From Candidatus Poribacteria bacterium (GTDB lineage Bacteria; Poribacteria; WGA-4E; PCPOR2b), in NCBI GenBank assembly GCA_003635265.1, contig PYIZ01000025.1, forward strand, positions 1 to 61,581: a stretch of 61,581 nt of DNA, in the 5' to 3' direction. Shown piece after piece: positions 1 through 10,593 of this stretch (position 1 is its first letter; every line of letters starts with the position of its first letter). The notes below the pieces were generated by a model. It ran no database searches and was not told where the DNA came from. It saw only the letters and a list, made by a program, of their open reading frames with translations. The translations under genes and the position numbers were made by a program.

Positions 1-3000
1 TCGGCGTGCCGCTGAATCATCCCCTTGACCTCCAAAATCTCTACCGAATCCTCCAAGCGTTCAAGGTCGCACTGTTCCTGATTACAGCGGATATGGAAAT
101 CACCATCGCGGTCCAGTACATACGCGATGCCGCCCGACATTCCACCAGCGAAGTTACGCCCCGTTTTTCCAAGAACAACGACTCTACCGCCCGTCATATA
201 CTCACAGCCGTGATCACCTACCGCTTCGACGACGGCACGCACCCCACTATTCCGAACACAGAACCGCTCACCGGCCATGCCACGGATATAGGCTTCACCG
301 TTAGTTGCTCCGTAGAAAGCAACGTTGCCGATAATGATGTTCTCCTCAGGCTTGAATGTGGACTTTTTGGGCGGATAGACAATCAACTTGCTGCCGCAGA
401 GGCCTTTGCCAAAATAGTCATTTGCGTCACCTTCAAGACGAAATGTAACGCCAGGAGGTGTAAATGCACCAAAGGATTGACCCGCAGACCCTTCAAAATG
501 AATGTCGATGGTATCGTCAGGCAGCCCATCGGGTCCATGACGTCGGGTCAGTTCACTGCCCAGAATTGTACCGACAACCCGATTGGTATTCTTAATTGGG
601 AAGGATCCCGTAACCTTTGTCCCGTCCCGTAAAGTAGGCTCACAAAAATCTAAAAGGACTTCGTTGTCTAGTGCCTTATCCAAACCGTGGTCTTGGTCAA
701 TTTGGCAGTAGCGACCAATTTCGGGTCCAACTTGAGGCTGGTAGAGAATTGGTGAAAGATCTATTCCCTTCGCTTTCCAGTGGTCAACTGCCTTTGTCGG
801 CTCAAGTAGGTCGGTGCGACCGATCAGTTCATTGACCGTGCGAACCCCCAACTGTGCCATGATTTCACGCATATCCTGTGCGATGAAACGCATGAAATTC
901 ACGACGTGGGACGGGTCGCCCATGAATTTCTCACGCAGCTCTGGATTTTGCGTTGCCACGCCTACCGGACAGGTATCAAGATGGCACACACGCATCATAA
1001 TACAACCGAGCGTCACCAGTGCTGTCGTCGCAAAACCAAACTCTTCGGCACCCAACAGCGCAGCGACAATAACATCTCGACCCGTTTTGAGCTGCCCATC
1101 CGTTTCCACGATAATGCGAGAGCGCAGGTTATTCAGCACTAGGGTCTGATGGGTTTCCGCCACGCCGAGTTCCCAAGGCAAGCCAGCGTGTTTAATGCTG
1201 GTCTGTGGGGAAGCCCCGGTACCGCCGTCAAGTCCGCTGATCAGGACGACATCCGCATGTCCCTTTGCCACGCCAGCAGCGATTGTCCCGACACCGACCT
1301 CGGATACTAACTTAACGTTAATCCGCGCATGGTGGTTTGAGTTTTTCAGATCGTGGATGAGTTGGGCGAGATCTTCAATCGAATAGATGTCGTGGTGCGG
1401 CGGCGGCGAAATAAGTTCAACCCCCGGCGTCGAGTGACGCACCGTAGCAATCCACGGATAGACTTTTCTACCGGGTAACTCGCCCCCTTCACCGGGCTTG
1501 GCGCCTTGCGCCATTTTTATCTGAAGTTCCTGCGCATTTACCAAATAGTTGCTCGTGACGCCGAATCTACCGGAGGCGACCTGTTTAATCGCGCTGTTTT
1601 TAGAGTCGCCGTTGGGTTCGAGGAAATATCGCGCTGGGTCCTCTCCCCCTTCACCGGTGTTGCTCTTTCCACCAATACGATTCATCGCAATTGCTAACGC
1701 CTCGTGTGCTTCCTTGCTGATAGAGCCATAGGACATTGCACCGCTCTTGAAACGCTTGCAGATTTCTTCAACCGGTTCTACTTCGTCGATCGGAATCGGT
1801 TCATTGGGAAACTTCAATTCCAAGAGTCCGCGTAGCGTTGCCATATTCTGAGCGTAATCATTAATCAACTTCGCGTAGTCTTTATAAACCTCGTAGTTAT
1901 TGGTGCGGGCTGCCAATTGTAGTTTATGAATCGTAGCAGGGTTGAACAGATGATATTCGCCATCTTGTCGCCATTGGAAATGCCCGCCAACATCTAATGT
2001 GCGATTATCAACTGGAATTTCTGGGAAGGCTGCGCGGTGACGCATCAGGGCTTCGCGAGCGATAACATCGAGTCCAACCCCTTCTACGCGAGTCTCCGTC
2101 CAAGTAAAGTAACGGTCAACAACCTCTTGCTTGATGCCGATGGCTTCAAAGATTTGCGCCCCTCGATACGACTTGATGGTTGAAATTCCCATTTTCGCCA
2201 TGACCTTGACGACGCCTTTGGTCGCTGATTTGATGTATCCCTTGACAGCATCTTGATACCCGATATCCGTCAGTTGCCCTTCGGCGATCATATCCGCTAG
2301 GCTCTCGAATGCCATGTAGGGATTAACCGCTTGCACGCCATACCCGGTGAGTAGACAGAAGTGATGCACTTCGCGGGGTTCACCCGATTCAAGCGCAATA
2401 CCGACTTTTGTGCGTGTGCCACGCCGAATTAGGTGGTGGTGGAGCCCCGAAACAGCCAACAGTGCTGGGATAGGTGCAGATTTTTCATCAACGCCACGGT
2501 CAGACAAGATGATAATGGTATAACCATCTTCAATCGCGCGGTCAGCAGCTTCAAAGAGCTGGTCCATCGCTTTCTCAAGCCCACCCTCTCCATCGGCAAC
2601 GTTAAACAGAATCGGAAGGGTAATTGATTTGAATCCCGGCAGATCGACGCGGCGCAGCTGCTCTAACTCCTCATCTGAGATGACTGGGGTATCGAGACCG
2701 ATCTGACGACAACTCTCCGGTTCCGGCACAAGCAGGTTACGTTCAGGACCTATTGTCGTTTCAGACGAAGTGATAATCTCTTCCTTGAGCGGATCCAACG
2801 GAGGATTGGTGACCTGTGCGAATAGCTGCTTAAAATAGTTGTAAAGCAGCTGGGGTCGGTTAGAGAGCACCGCCAAAGAGGCATCATTCCCCATCGAGCC
2901 GACGGGGTCGCGACCAATTTTCGACATAGGTCCAAGGAAGATGCGCTGATCTTCAAATGTATACCCGAATGCCTGTTGGCGTTGTAAAATCTTGTCGTGA

Positions 3001-4400
3001 TCTTTTGGGGGTTCCTTCGGTTCAACCGCCGGTAGGTCTTTCAATGGGATGAGGTGTTCGTCTAGCCACTGACCATACGGATGCTCAGAAGCGATTTCAT
3101 CCTTAGCTTCATCGTCGCTGATGATGCGTCCCTTCTCCGTATCAATCAGAAGGATTCGACCCGGTTGGAGACGACCTTTAGAGACAACCCGCTCAGGGGG
3201 AATGTCCAGCACCCCGGTTTCCGAAGCGAGTACCAGTATATCATCATTTGTGATGTAGTAGCGAGACGGACGGAAACCGTTACGGTCTAGGGAGGCTCCG
3301 ACAACCGTGCCATCGGTAAAGGCGATAGAGGCAGGACCGTCCCACGGCTCCATTAAACAGCTATGATATTCATAAAATGCGCGTTTCTCTGCACTCATGC
3401 TCTCGTGATTTTCCCACGGTTCAGGAATCATCATCATTACAGAGTGGGGCAGCGATCTACCAGAGAGTGCAAGAAATTCCAGACAGTTATCGAAAATAGC
3501 GGTGTCACTTCCATCCTCATCAAGGATTGGGAAAAGTTTTGGGAGGTCATCGCCGAACAATTCAGATGCTAACATCGCCTGCCGCGTCTTCATCCAGTTC
3601 TGGTTCCCGCGCACGGTGTTGATTTCACCGTTATGAATCATGTATCGGTACGGGTGTGATCGTGCCCAACTTGGGAAGGTGTTCGTCGAAAATCGGGAGT
3701 GAAGCAGGACAATTGATGCCTCCATCCGAGGGTCTTTCAGATCGGGATAGAATTCGGGGACCTGCATCGGTGTGAGCATCCCCTTATAGACAATAGTCCG
3801 GCTAGATAGGCTCGGAATGTAGAAATCTTCATCTATTCCGCCGTATCGGATGATATTAGAGGCGCGCTTCCGAATCACGTACAACTTGCGCTCAAAGGCG
3901 AGGTCATCTTCGATATTGGGGTTTCTGCCGATAAAGATTTGCCATACAGTAGGTTCGGAAGAGCGAGAAATCGGTCCCAGATAGAAATTATCGGTAGGAA
4001 CTTCCCGCCAACCTAAAACCGTTTGCCCTTCTTCGACAACAATTTCTTCCAGTTTTCGCTGACAGCGTTGAAGAAGCTCGCTGTCCTCAGTATCGGTGAA
4101 AAACACCATACCAACGCCGTACTGTTTTGGATCGGGCAGCTCAATTCCTACATCTTCGCAGGCATGTTGAAGGAAGTTGTGCGGGACCTGCATCAGAACA
4201 CCTGCTCCGTCACCGGTGTTTTCTTCGGCACCGCGAGCTCCCCGATGGTCAAGACAAACCAGTGCATCTAGTGCCTGACGCACAAGCGTATTCGATTTTT
4301 CACCTTTGATGTTGACTATAAAACCGATACCACAGGCATCATGTTCGTAGGCGGGGTTATAAAGTCCTTGCTTTTTCGGAATACCTATCTTTCCTTTCAT
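1..4400 (-). CDS. gltB: Glutamate synthase large subunit, C-terminus off window
   Basis: Makes two glutamates from glutamine and 2-oxoglutarate in the cytoplasm. Reading the minus strand from the ATG at 4400 gives about 1466 codons with no stop; only the last few dozen residues lie beyond the left edge. The N-terminus carries HDACGIGF, the class II glutaminase nucleophile Cys that is exposed after propeptide removal in this family. Further on are the FMN-domain signature with [13 protein letters not shown] (3Fe-4S cysteines) and the glycine-rich C-terminal GXGXG-type helix domain. An AGAAAGGG Shine-Dalgarno lies four bases before the start. No small subunit (gltD) gene is visible; it may lie to the left. 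Identity is secure; the exact end is not visible. Confidence 0.95.
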   Translation of the reverse strand, partial: MKGKIGIPKKQGLYNPAYEHDACGIGFIVNIKGEKSNTLVRQALDALVCLDHRGARGAEENTGDGAGVLMQVPHNFLQHACEDVGIELPDPKQYGVGMVFFTDTEDSELLQRCQRKLEEIVVEEGQTVLGWREVPTDNFYLGPISRSSEPTVWQIFIGRNPNIEDDLAFERKLYVIRKRASNIIRYGGIDEDFYIPSLSSRTIVYKGMLTPMQVPEFYPDLKDPRMEASIVLLHSRFSTNTFPSWARSHPYRYMIHNGEINTVRGNQNWMKTRQAMLASELFGDDLPKLFPILDEDGSDTAIFDNCLEFLALSGRSLPHSVMMMIPEPWENHESMSAEKRAFYEYHSCLMEPWDGPASIAFTDGTVVGASLDRNGFRPSRYYITNDDILVLASETGVLDIPPERVVSKGRLQPGRILLIDTEKGRIISDDEAKDEIASEHPYGQWLDEHLIPLKDLPAVEPKEPPKDHDKILQRQQAFGYTFEDQRIFLGPMSKIGRDPVGSMGNDASLAVLSNRPQLLYNYFKQLFAQVTNPPLDPLKEEIITSSETTIGPERNLLVPEPESCRQIGLDTPVISDEELEQLRRVDLPGFKSITLPILFNVADGEGGLEKAMDQLFEAADRAIEDGYTIIILSDRGVDEKSAPIPALLAVSGLHHHLIRRGTRTKVGIALESGEPREVHHFCLLTGYGVQAVNPYMAFESLADMIAEGQLTDIGYQDAVKGYIKSATKGVVKVMAKMGISTIKSYRGAQIFEAIGIKQEVVDRYFTWTETRVEGVGLDVIAREALMRHRAAFPEIPVDNRTLDVGGHFQWRQDGEYHLFNPATIHKLQLAARTNNYEVYKDYAKLINDYAQNMATLRGLLELKFPNEPIPIDEVEPVEEICKRFKSGAMSYGSISKEAHEALAIAMNRIGGKSNTGEGGEDPARYFLEPNGDSKNSAIKQVASGRFGVTSNYLVNAQELQIKMAQGAKPGEGGELPGRKVYPWIATVRHSTPGVELISPPPHHDIYSIEDLAQLIHDLKNSNHHARINVKLVSEVGVGTIAAGVAKGHADVVLISGLDGGTGASPQTSIKHAGLPWELGVAETHQTLVLNNLRSRIIVETDGQLKTGRDVIVAALLGAEEFGFATTALVTLGCIMMRVCHLDTCPVGVATQNPELREKFMGDPSHVVNFMRFIAQDMREIMAQLGVRTVNELIGRTDLLEPTKAVDHWKAKGIDLSPILYQPQVGPEIGRYCQIDQDHGLDKALDNEVLLDFCEPTLRDGTKVTGSFPIKNTNRVVGTILGSELTRRHGPDGLPDDTIDIHFEGSAGQSFGAFTPPGVTFRLEGDANDYFGKGLCGSKLIVYPPKKSTFKPEENIIIGNVAFYGATNGEAYIRGMAGERFCVRNSGVRAVVEAVGDHGCEYMTGGRVVVLGKTGRNFAGGMSGGIAYVLDRDGDFHIRCNQEQCDLERLEDSVEILEVKGMIQRHA

Positions 4401-4787
4401 GTTACCCTTTCTGGTTCTACTGCGTTCCGAGAATCCGTATCCTTTTGTTACTCTTGCTGCGGTTTTTATTTATTTTATCTCTAACTCTCTTCTGTTCTGA
4501 TAGTGTCCTGACCATATCTCCTTGAATTAATAATAAACACTTGTTCGGAATGGATCGGCAGACACAGGAAAATGTCCCCCAATAGCCGAAACCTAATGAT
4601 TACTTGCTGAAACATTTCGATGAGATGAAGGTTCAGGAAGGAAAATCATTTAGTGGGAACTGTTACGCTTACTTCGAGGACACTACATTCAATGAAAAAC
4701 TGTGACAAATAGATAGACTTGTTATAATACATCACATAAGTGTTCATGTCAAGTAAATTTCCTTGTCACCAGTCCAAACAATTTTGG
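4401..4787. other. Intergenic region between divergent gltB and pdxJ
   Basis: AT-rich divergent region. A plus-strand promoter-like TGTGAC...TATAAT (4701-4728, 16-base spacer) is visible in addition to the clear pdxJ promoter just downstream. I could not assign a convincing gltB promoter on the minus strand; TATTAT-like boxes near 4525-4535 are possible. A 32-codon minus-strand reading frame (4417-4515) is too weak to call. No RNA gene was recognised. Confidence 0.4.
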
Positions 4788-4816
4788 TTGACAATCCCAC
4801 CCCAAATTTGCATAAT
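4788..4816 (+). promoter_or_regulatory. Sigma-70-type promoter of pdxJ
   Basis: TTGACA (4788-4793), a 17-base spacer, then CATAAT (4811-4816): near-consensus housekeeping promoter 37 bases before the pdxJ ATG. It also argues against starting pdxJ at the upstream in-frame ATG at 4763. Confidence 0.8.
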
Positions 4817-4852
4817 AAAAACCCTAAAACATTAAGACGGAGGGAGAAGGCA

Positions 4853-5578
4853 ATGATCAACCTAAGTGTGAACGTCAATAAGGTCGCAACGTTAAGAAAT
4901 TCCAGAGGCGAAGATGTCCCAAATGTCATCCAAGCGGTACAGACCTGCATCAATACAGGTGTGCAGGGAATTACGGTGCACCCACGAGAAGATCAACGAC
5001 ATATCAAACCCCACGATGTCTACGAAATCGCCGATATGGTTACCGTCGAATATAACATTGAGGGCGATCCGCGCCCCGACCTATTGGATATGGTGATAGA
5101 GGTGCAGCCCGACCAGTGCACACTTGTTCCCGTCACACCCGGCGAGGTGACAAGCGACCACGGTTGGGATCTGACGGCGGAAGGTGAAGAACTCAAGCCG
5201 GTCATTCAAAGGCTCAAGGATACCGGCATCCGTGTCAGCCTATTCAGCGGTACAGACCTGCATCAAGTAGAATTGGCGAAAGAAGTGGGTGCGGATCGGG
5301 TTGAATTCTATACCGCGCCTTATGCGTGGGCGAAAACGGAGCAGGAGATTGCACACGAATTTGGCTTGCTGGTTGAAGCTGCCGAAAAGGCAGTCAGCTT
5401 GGATCTCGGCATCAATGCGGGGCATGATCTCAATCTGGAAAATCTGCCGCGCATGAGGAGTCTCCCCGGCTTGCTTGAGGTTTCAATCGGTCATCACTTG
5501 ATGGCACACGCTCTTTATGTCGGGCTTGAGCAATCGGTGAAGGACTACCGGGCTGCATTGGGTCAGGATGTCGCATGA
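4853..5578 (+). CDS. pdxJ: Pyridoxine 5'-phosphate synthase PdxJ
   Basis: Condenses 1-deoxy-D-xylulose 5-phosphate with 3-amino-2-oxopropyl phosphate to pyridoxine 5'-phosphate, the last ring-closing step of the DXP-dependent vitamin B6 route. The 241-residue length is typical for this TIM-barrel family. The N-terminal SVNVNKVATLRNSRG phosphate/substrate segment and HPREDQRHI (residues 43-51, catalytic histidines) are intact, as is the C-terminal GHDLNLEN. The ATG at 4853 is preferred because GGGAGAAGG precedes it and the promoter overlaps any longer N-terminus. purD follows after 82 bases on the same strand and may be co-transcribed. No other B6 gene is nearby. Confidence 0.95.
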   Translation: MINLSVNVNKVATLRNSRGEDVPNVIQAVQTCINTGVQGITVHPREDQRHIKPHDVYEIADMVTVEYNIEGDPRPDLLDMVIEVQPDQCTLVPVTPGEVTSDHGWDLTAEGEELKPVIQRLKDTGIRVSLFSGTDLHQVELAKEVGADRVEFYTAPYAWAKTEQEIAHEFGLLVEAAEKAVSLDLGINAGHDLNLENLPRMRSLPGLLEVSIGHHLMAHALYVGLEQSVKDYRAALGQDVA

Positions 5579-5660
5579 GCATTTTTTAGATTTGCAGATA
5601 ATGGTTCAATCTGTATTCTTCTGATAACGGAATCTATCAACCCAGATCAAGGAGAACTCG

Positions 5661-6941
5661 ATGAGAATTTTAGTTGTTGGGAGTGGTGCTAGAGAGCACA
5701 CGTTTGTCTGGAAAATTGTACAAAGTCCGCTTGTCGAAAAGGTGTACTGTGTACCGGGGAATCCGGGTATTGCCCAAATCGCCGAATGTCGATCGATTCC
5801 CTTAGAGGACAACTTCTCGGCAATCGCGGACTTTGCAGAAACAGAAAAGATAGACCTGACCGTCGTTGGTCCCGAAGATCCATTGGCAAGAGGGATCGTC
5901 GATGCTTTCCAAGAGCGAGGGCTCCGAGCGTTTGGACCAGATCGGAAAGCCGCAATTCTTGAAGCGAGTAAAGATTTTGCAAAACAGTTGATGGCACAAA
6001 ATGACATCCCCACCGCCGGGTATCGTACATTCGAGGAGGCGGACGCAGCAATCGCTTACCTTAAAGAGGTTAACGCACCGGTCTTTGTCAAAGCAGATGG
6101 GCTGGCTGCGGGGAAAGGCGTAATTCCGGGGCTAACGCTTGATGCCGCCATTAAAGCGGTTCAGGAAATCATGGTCGATCGGGACTTCGGCAGCGCCGGG
6201 GATAAGGTGGTGATCGAGGAAGCGTTATTCGGGGAAGAAGCTAGCTTTACAGTCTTAACGGACGGCGTATCCTGTCTCCCTTTTGTAAGTTCGCAGGATC
6301 ACAAAATGTCATTAGATGGCGACAAAGGCAAGAACACCGGGGGTATGGGCGCGTATTCACCGGCACCGGTCATGACGCCTGAACTCAGTGATCAGGTTAT
6401 GAATACAATCGTTCGTCCAGCTATCAGCGCAATGGCGTCGGAGGGACGCACCTTCAAGGGGATCTTGTACGTTGGATTGATGATTACTGACGCCGGTCCA
6501 AAGGTGATTGAGTTTAACTGCCGGCTTGGTGACCCCGAAGCACAGGTGCTGCTAACCCGCATGGAGAGCGATCTTGTGCCGATGCTGGGTGCCTGTATTG
6601 ATGGAACGTTGGACAAGATTGAATGTAAGTGGAAACCCGAAGCAGCAACATGTGTGGTAATGGCGTCAGGCGGATATCCGGATCCTTACGAAACGGGCAA
6701 GGTGATTACCGGGCTAGACCGCGCCAACGCGCTGGCAGACGTAACGGTTTTCCATGCAGGAACTCAGATGCAAAACGAGGATATCGCTACGGGCAGTGGC
6801 AGGGTCCTCGGCGTCACCGCGCTTGCTTCTAACATCAAATCGGCGATTGAAAGTGCATATCGCGGAGTGAAGGAAATCCACTTCGATCAAGCCCACTTTC
6901 GGACTGACATCGGATACCGGGCATTAGATCGTACTTCGTAA
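5661..6941 (+). CDS. purD: Phosphoribosylamine-glycine ligase (GAR synthetase)
   Basis: ATP-grasp enzyme of purine synthesis joining glycine to 5-phosphoribosylamine. The 426-residue length is normal. The N-terminus MRILVVGSGAREH is the family's nucleotide-fold start; FVKADGLAAGKGV is the ATP-grasp lysine loop; EFNCRLGDPEAQ is the metal/ATP-binding signature; GRVLGVTA lies in the C-terminal domain. An AAGGAG ribosome site sits seven bases before the ATG. It stands alone from other pur genes here, between pdxJ and a membrane protein gene that begins 26 bases later, so the three may be one transcript ending at the hairpin near 7725. Confidence 0.96.
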   Translation: MRILVVGSGAREHTFVWKIVQSPLVEKVYCVPGNPGIAQIAECRSIPLEDNFSAIADFAETEKIDLTVVGPEDPLARGIVDAFQERGLRAFGPDRKAAILEASKDFAKQLMAQNDIPTAGYRTFEEADAAIAYLKEVNAPVFVKADGLAAGKGVIPGLTLDAAIKAVQEIMVDRDFGSAGDKVVIEEALFGEEASFTVLTDGVSCLPFVSSQDHKMSLDGDKGKNTGGMGAYSPAPVMTPELSDQVMNTIVRPAISAMASEGRTFKGILYVGLMITDAGPKVIEFNCRLGDPEAQVLLTRMESDLVPMLGACIDGTLDKIECKWKPEAATCVVMASGGYPDPYETGKVITGLDRANALADVTVFHAGTQMQNEDIATGSGRVLGVTALASNIKSAIESAYRGVKEIHFDQAHFRTDIGYRALDRTS

Positions 6942-6967
6942 GATGGACAAACGAGGGGTGAGTAGCC

Positions 6968-7702
6968 GTGCCAACCTCCGAATTTCAATTTCTTGGCGTT
7001 CCTCATGTCGTCGCGCTAGCCCTAACAATCGCGCTGCCTGTCGCGCTATCTGTATGGGTACGAAAAGTAGATTCATCTGTTCTGACAAATGCAGTTTGTT
7101 ACCTTCTGGCTGGAATACTAATCATCAATGAAATTGGGGGTTGGATTTACCGGGCGGCAACGGTACAATCGTTCAGGTTCTTTGTGCAGAACCACCTACC
7201 CCTCCACATCTGCGGGGTTGCACTCTTTGTCGTGGTGTTTGCGCTGTTGCGTCGGAACCAGATCCTCTATGAAATCGGTTATTTCTGGGGGATCGTCGGC
7301 ACATTAAACGCCGTTATCACGCCTCAACTGGCGGTCGATTTTCCGCACTACCGTTTTTTTCAATATTTTATTGTGCACGGTGGCATTGTCGCCGGTGTGC
7401 TGTTTGCGACGTGGGGGTTGAGAATGCGCCCTACCTTCAAAGGCTTATTGCGTTCATTCCTACTTGCTAATTTTTATATGGTGGTTATCGCAGGCGTCAA
7501 TCTGCTGCTGAAATCCAACTATATGTTCATTTGCGATCCACCGCATACGAAATCCCCCTTCTTCTTCGCGCCTTGGCCCTGGTACATACCCATTTTAGAT
7601 GTGGTAGCTTTTGTCCTTTTTTTTCTTGTTTACTCCCCTTTCTTAATTGGCGATTGGCTGAGATCACTTTCCCCAAAAAACAATCAAGTATGGCTCATAT
7701 AA
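6968..7702 (+). CDS. YwaF/TIGR02206-family integral membrane protein
   Basis: A 244-residue polytopic membrane protein with about seven hydrophobic segments and very few charged residues between them. The sequence HLPLHICG (residues 76-83), at the start of a membrane span, is the hallmark of the YwaF/TMEM164-like family, whose bacterial members have no settled function. The GTG start at 6968 follows GAGGGGTGAG. It is close behind purD and is followed by a strong hairpin terminator, so it probably ends the pdxJ-purD transcription unit. Family assignment is fairly confident from the motif; the role is unknown. Confidence 0.75.
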   Translation: MPTSEFQFLGVPHVVALALTIALPVALSVWVRKVDSSVLTNAVCYLLAGILIINEIGGWIYRAATVQSFRFFVQNHLPLHICGVALFVVVFALLRRNQILYEIGYFWGIVGTLNAVITPQLAVDFPHYRFFQYFIVHGGIVAGVLFATWGLRMRPTFKGLLRSFLLANFYMVVIAGVNLLLKSNYMFICDPPHTKSPFFFAPWPWYIPILDVVAFVLFFLVYSPFLIGDWLRSLSPKNNQVWLI

Positions 7703-7724
7703 AAAGAAGGTGCAAACCACTGAG

Positions 7725-7760
7725 AGAAACCGAGTTTTGAAGAAAAAACTCGGTTTCTTT
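7725..7760 (+). terminator. Rho-independent terminator, also a dispersed hairpin repeat
   Basis: Perfect 14-base arms AGAAACCGAGTTTT and AAAACTCGGTTTCT around a six-base GAAGAA loop, then a short T tract. It lies 22 bases after the membrane protein stop. An inverted copy occurs after recO at 25022. Confidence 0.85.
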
Positions 7761-7805
7761 GCACTAAATCTTAACATGAGCCTCACGTATAAAAGGAACT
7801 AACGG

Positions 7806-9152
7806 ATGACACAAATGGAGCAGCAAAATCAGCACAATGCTACAGGTGGTCCCCAGATTTTCGGCTGGTGTATGTATGACTGGGCAAATTCTGCCTATGT
7901 AACTACGGTGGTGGCGGGGGTCTTACCGATCTATTTTGCCACCGCGGTTGTGGGCAAAGGGGGCGTCCAGATCGGGGACACCGTTGTAAGTGCCGATGCC
8001 CTCTGGGGATATCTGGTCAGTGCCTCGGCAATGTTCGTCTTTCTGTTTGCTCCCGTTCTCGGTGCCATATCAGACTTCTCTTCATCCAAGAAAAAGTTCT
8101 TAATTACGCTTGCTTATATGGGCAGTATCAGCGCAACGCTTCTCTACTTCTGTCAATCAGGAGATGTATGGCGAACCGCCAGCCTATTTCTGATCGCACA
8201 GATTGGGTATGTAGGAGCGAATGTTTTCTACGATGCGTTTCTGCCTCAAATTGCCTCCGAAGATAAAATAGACTGGGTATCCAGTAAAGGGTTTTCCTAC
8301 GGGTACATCGGCGGTGGATTGCAATTCGCCATCGCGTTGGGACTGGTCGCTGGCGGCGGAATCATCGGGATTGGTCAAGGACTCGCAGCCCGCATGGGGA
8401 TGGGAATGGCAGGCTTATGGTGGGCGGGGTTTACACTCTTTACGCTCAAGAAACTGAAAGAGGCGGGTGCGATAGAGGAGATGCCAGAAAAGTACCAATC
8501 GCAACCGAAGATAGTCGCTTATGTCGCCATTGGTATAAACCGAACTCTCGCAACGATTAGAAAGGTTCGACGTTTCAAACATCTGCTGCTGTTCTTAATC
8601 GCTTTCATGATCTATAACGATGGCGTTCAGACAGTCATCAGTATGGCAACGATTTATGGGACTGAAGAATTGAAATTTTCTGCAACGGTCCTGATGGTTA
8701 CGTTGCTAATGATTCAGATCATCGCCGCCGGTGGCGCCTTGCTATTCGGTCGGATCGCCGGTAAAATCGGTGCGAAACGGGCTTTAATGTTAGCGTTACT
8801 CCTCTGGAGCGGGGTTGTCACCTATGCTTATTTTCTCCATACCGTTACAGAATTTTTCATCTTGGGTGTCGTTGTGGGGATCGTACTCGGCGGTTCGCAG
8901 GCACTCAGTCGTTCTTTTTATGGGGCGATGATTCCCAAAGAAGCCTCTGCTGAGTTTTACGGGTTCTATTCCGTCTTTAGCAAGTTCTCAGCGATTTGGG
9001 GACCCTTGGTGTTTGCCATCATACGGCAAATTACTGGAACTCCAAGGTTAGCCATCATTTCGCTGATGGTTTTCTTTATTGTGGGGCTGATTTTGCTCGC
9101 CTTTGTGGATGAGGAGAAGGCTAAGGAAGCCAAACTTTCTGGGGCGTTCTAG
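7806..9152 (+). CDS. MFS transporter, UMF1 / Atg22-like family
   Basis: A 448-residue transporter with about twelve membrane spans. The N-terminal YDWANSAYVTTV motif and the overall layout (cytoplasmic loop near residue 220 with an EMPEKYQSQP stretch, then a second six-helix half) match the UMF1 branch of the major facilitator superfamily. Its eukaryotic relatives, the Atg22 proteins, export amino acids from vacuoles; the substrate of bacterial members is generally unknown. AAAGGAAC precedes the ATG. It has its own unit behind the hairpin at 7725, and no adjacent enzyme suggests a substrate. Confidence 0.85.
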   Translation: MTQMEQQNQHNATGGPQIFGWCMYDWANSAYVTTVVAGVLPIYFATAVVGKGGVQIGDTVVSADALWGYLVSASAMFVFLFAPVLGAISDFSSSKKKFLITLAYMGSISATLLYFCQSGDVWRTASLFLIAQIGYVGANVFYDAFLPQIASEDKIDWVSSKGFSYGYIGGGLQFAIALGLVAGGGIIGIGQGLAARMGMGMAGLWWAGFTLFTLKKLKEAGAIEEMPEKYQSQPKIVAYVAIGINRTLATIRKVRRFKHLLLFLIAFMIYNDGVQTVISMATIYGTEELKFSATVLMVTLLMIQIIAAGGALLFGRIAGKIGAKRALMLALLLWSGVVTYAYFLHTVTEFFILGVVVGIVLGGSQALSRSFYGAMIPKEASAEFYGFYSVFSKFSAIWGPLVFAIIRQITGTPRLAIISLMVFFIVGLILLAFVDEEKAKEAKLSGAF

Positions 9153-9318
9153 GCACTTACTTGATCTTCTGCTGTTTGTTTTCTTGACATAGCTTTTGGT
9201 GTCTTACTAAGCTGCATTTACCTTCCTAAAGGGACTGCGGGTCAGAATCGTTGCGGTCCAAATCCCTTGGTGCCTTGGGGGTACAAACGATTCCCTAATC
9301 AACGAAAGGATAATAAAT

Positions 9319-10593
9319 ATGGCAGGTTTGCATGGCTCACAGCCCGAGGCGGGCAGCATGGCGTTCAAATCTGTCTTTATTGCTGTTTTTTTGGGAAGTG
9401 CGCTGATCATCGCAGCACTGATTTTCAACGCCAAGCGACCGGCTCACGAAACGGAACAACCGAAAGCTGAGTTTGTCAGAAGCACTGGTAAGTGTGCAGC
9501 GTGCCATCGGAAGGAAACATCAGCCGTTGTGCATCAATTTGAGCGGAGTCGCCACGCCAAAGAAGGAATTAACTGCCTAGACTGCCACGGCGCATTAGAA
9601 GGGCAACAGAAGCAAGCGCATCGTGGATTCACAATCGCCAAACATCTCACTGCCAAAAACTGTAGTCAGTGTCACTCGACCGAATATGAACAGTTTCTCA
9701 GGAGCCGCCACGCCGCACCTGCTTGGGCAGCGGTGCTAGGGACAGAGGGTTTTACCGATGAGCAGATTACGTATGCCGAAACCTATCATAACGGTGCAGT
9801 GAATCGTCCCCCGAATCAACTCGCCGCCAAAGAAGGGGAAAGCGCGACCGTTGTCGGCTGTCTCGGTTGCCACGACATCGGTAAACCTAACGAAGATGGC
9901 TCGATCGGCTCATGTACCGATTGTCACGCACGACACTCTACATCCATCGCGCTCGCCCGTGAACCAGAAACGTGCGGGCAGTGCCACATGGGTCCTGACC
10001 ATTCACAAATCGAGATTTATCATGAGTCGAAGCACGGGGTGCTTTACAACGCTCAGAAACGCGAGATGAATCTCAACGCTGATCCGAAAAAACTCACCGC
10101 GGCGGATATGTCCGTCCCCACCTGTGCTACCTGCCACATGAGCGGATTGGAAGGATTGAAGGTAACGCATGATACGACAGAACGCCTCTCCTATTGGCTC
10201 TTTGCCGCGGTCTCCGATAAGCGTCCGACGTATCAGCGGGGACAAGACGCGATGAAAGAAACCTGTTTGAAGTGCCATACTCAGCCGAACGTAGACAGAT
10301 ACTATCAGGAAGCCGAAGGGGTTGTCCAAGCCACCAATGTCAAAATTGCCGAAGCCGAAACGCTGATGGCATCCCTCCGCAAAGAAGGGTTACTCACATC
10401 GGAACCCTTCGATGAAGCGATTGAGTTTCTCTATTTTGACCTGTGGCATTACTATGGACGAACAGCAAAACATGGGGCTTTCATGGGCGGTGCGGACTTT
10501 GTGCAGTGGCATGGAAATTACGAACTCCTGTTGAAAATGACCGAAATGAAAGAGATAGCGGCCCAACTCCGAGAAAACCGTGCGAAAAAGTAA
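9319..10593 (+). CDS. Octaheme cytochrome c of the hydroxylamine oxidoreductase (HAO) family
   Basis: A 424-residue secreted, membrane-anchored multiheme protein. One hydrophobic span (about residues 15-36) is followed by eight CXXCH sites with cysteines starting at 59, 86, 115, 181, 199, 219, 269 and 316. Spacing, histidine-rich linkers and the C-terminal segment with MGGADFVQWHGNYELL (389-404) match the HAO fold. Family members oxidise hydroxylamine or hydrazine, or run in the reductive direction on nitrite. The catalytic direction depends on a cross-linking tyrosine; Tyr401 is a candidate, but I cannot align it here. The next gene overlaps by 14 bases and is the likely electron-transfer or assembly partner. 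No ammonia oxidation genes are present. Confidence 0.85.
   Translation: MAGLHGSQPEAGSMAFKSVFIAVFLGSALIIAALIFNAKRPAHETEQPKAEFVRSTGKCAACHRKETSAVVHQFERSRHAKEGINCLDCHGALEGQQKQAHRGFTIAKHLTAKNCSQCHSTEYEQFLRSRHAAPAWAAVLGTEGFTDEQITYAETYHNGAVNRPPNQLAAKEGESATVVGCLGCHDIGKPNEDGSIGSCTDCHARHSTSIALAREPETCGQCHMGPDHSQIEIYHESKHGVLYNAQKREMNLNADPKKLTAADMSVPTCATCHMSGLEGLKVTHDTTERLSYWLFAAVSDKRPTYQRGQDAMKETCLKCHTQPNVDRYYQEAEGVVQATNVKIAEAETLMASLRKEGLLTSEPFDEAIEFLYFDLWHYYGRTAKHGAFMGGADFVQWHGNYELLLKMTEMKEIAAQLRENRAKK

Noticed and set aside
6..632. Plus-strand open frame of 208 codons at the left edge
   Set aside because: It lies opposite glutamate synthase, whose minus-strand frame is continuous and has clear family motifs; no ribosome site or recognisable protein.
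4417..4515. 32-codon basic frame on the minus strand upstream of gltB, possible leader peptide
   Set aside because: Its AAGGAG is only two bases from the ATG and there is no attenuator hairpin; not supported.
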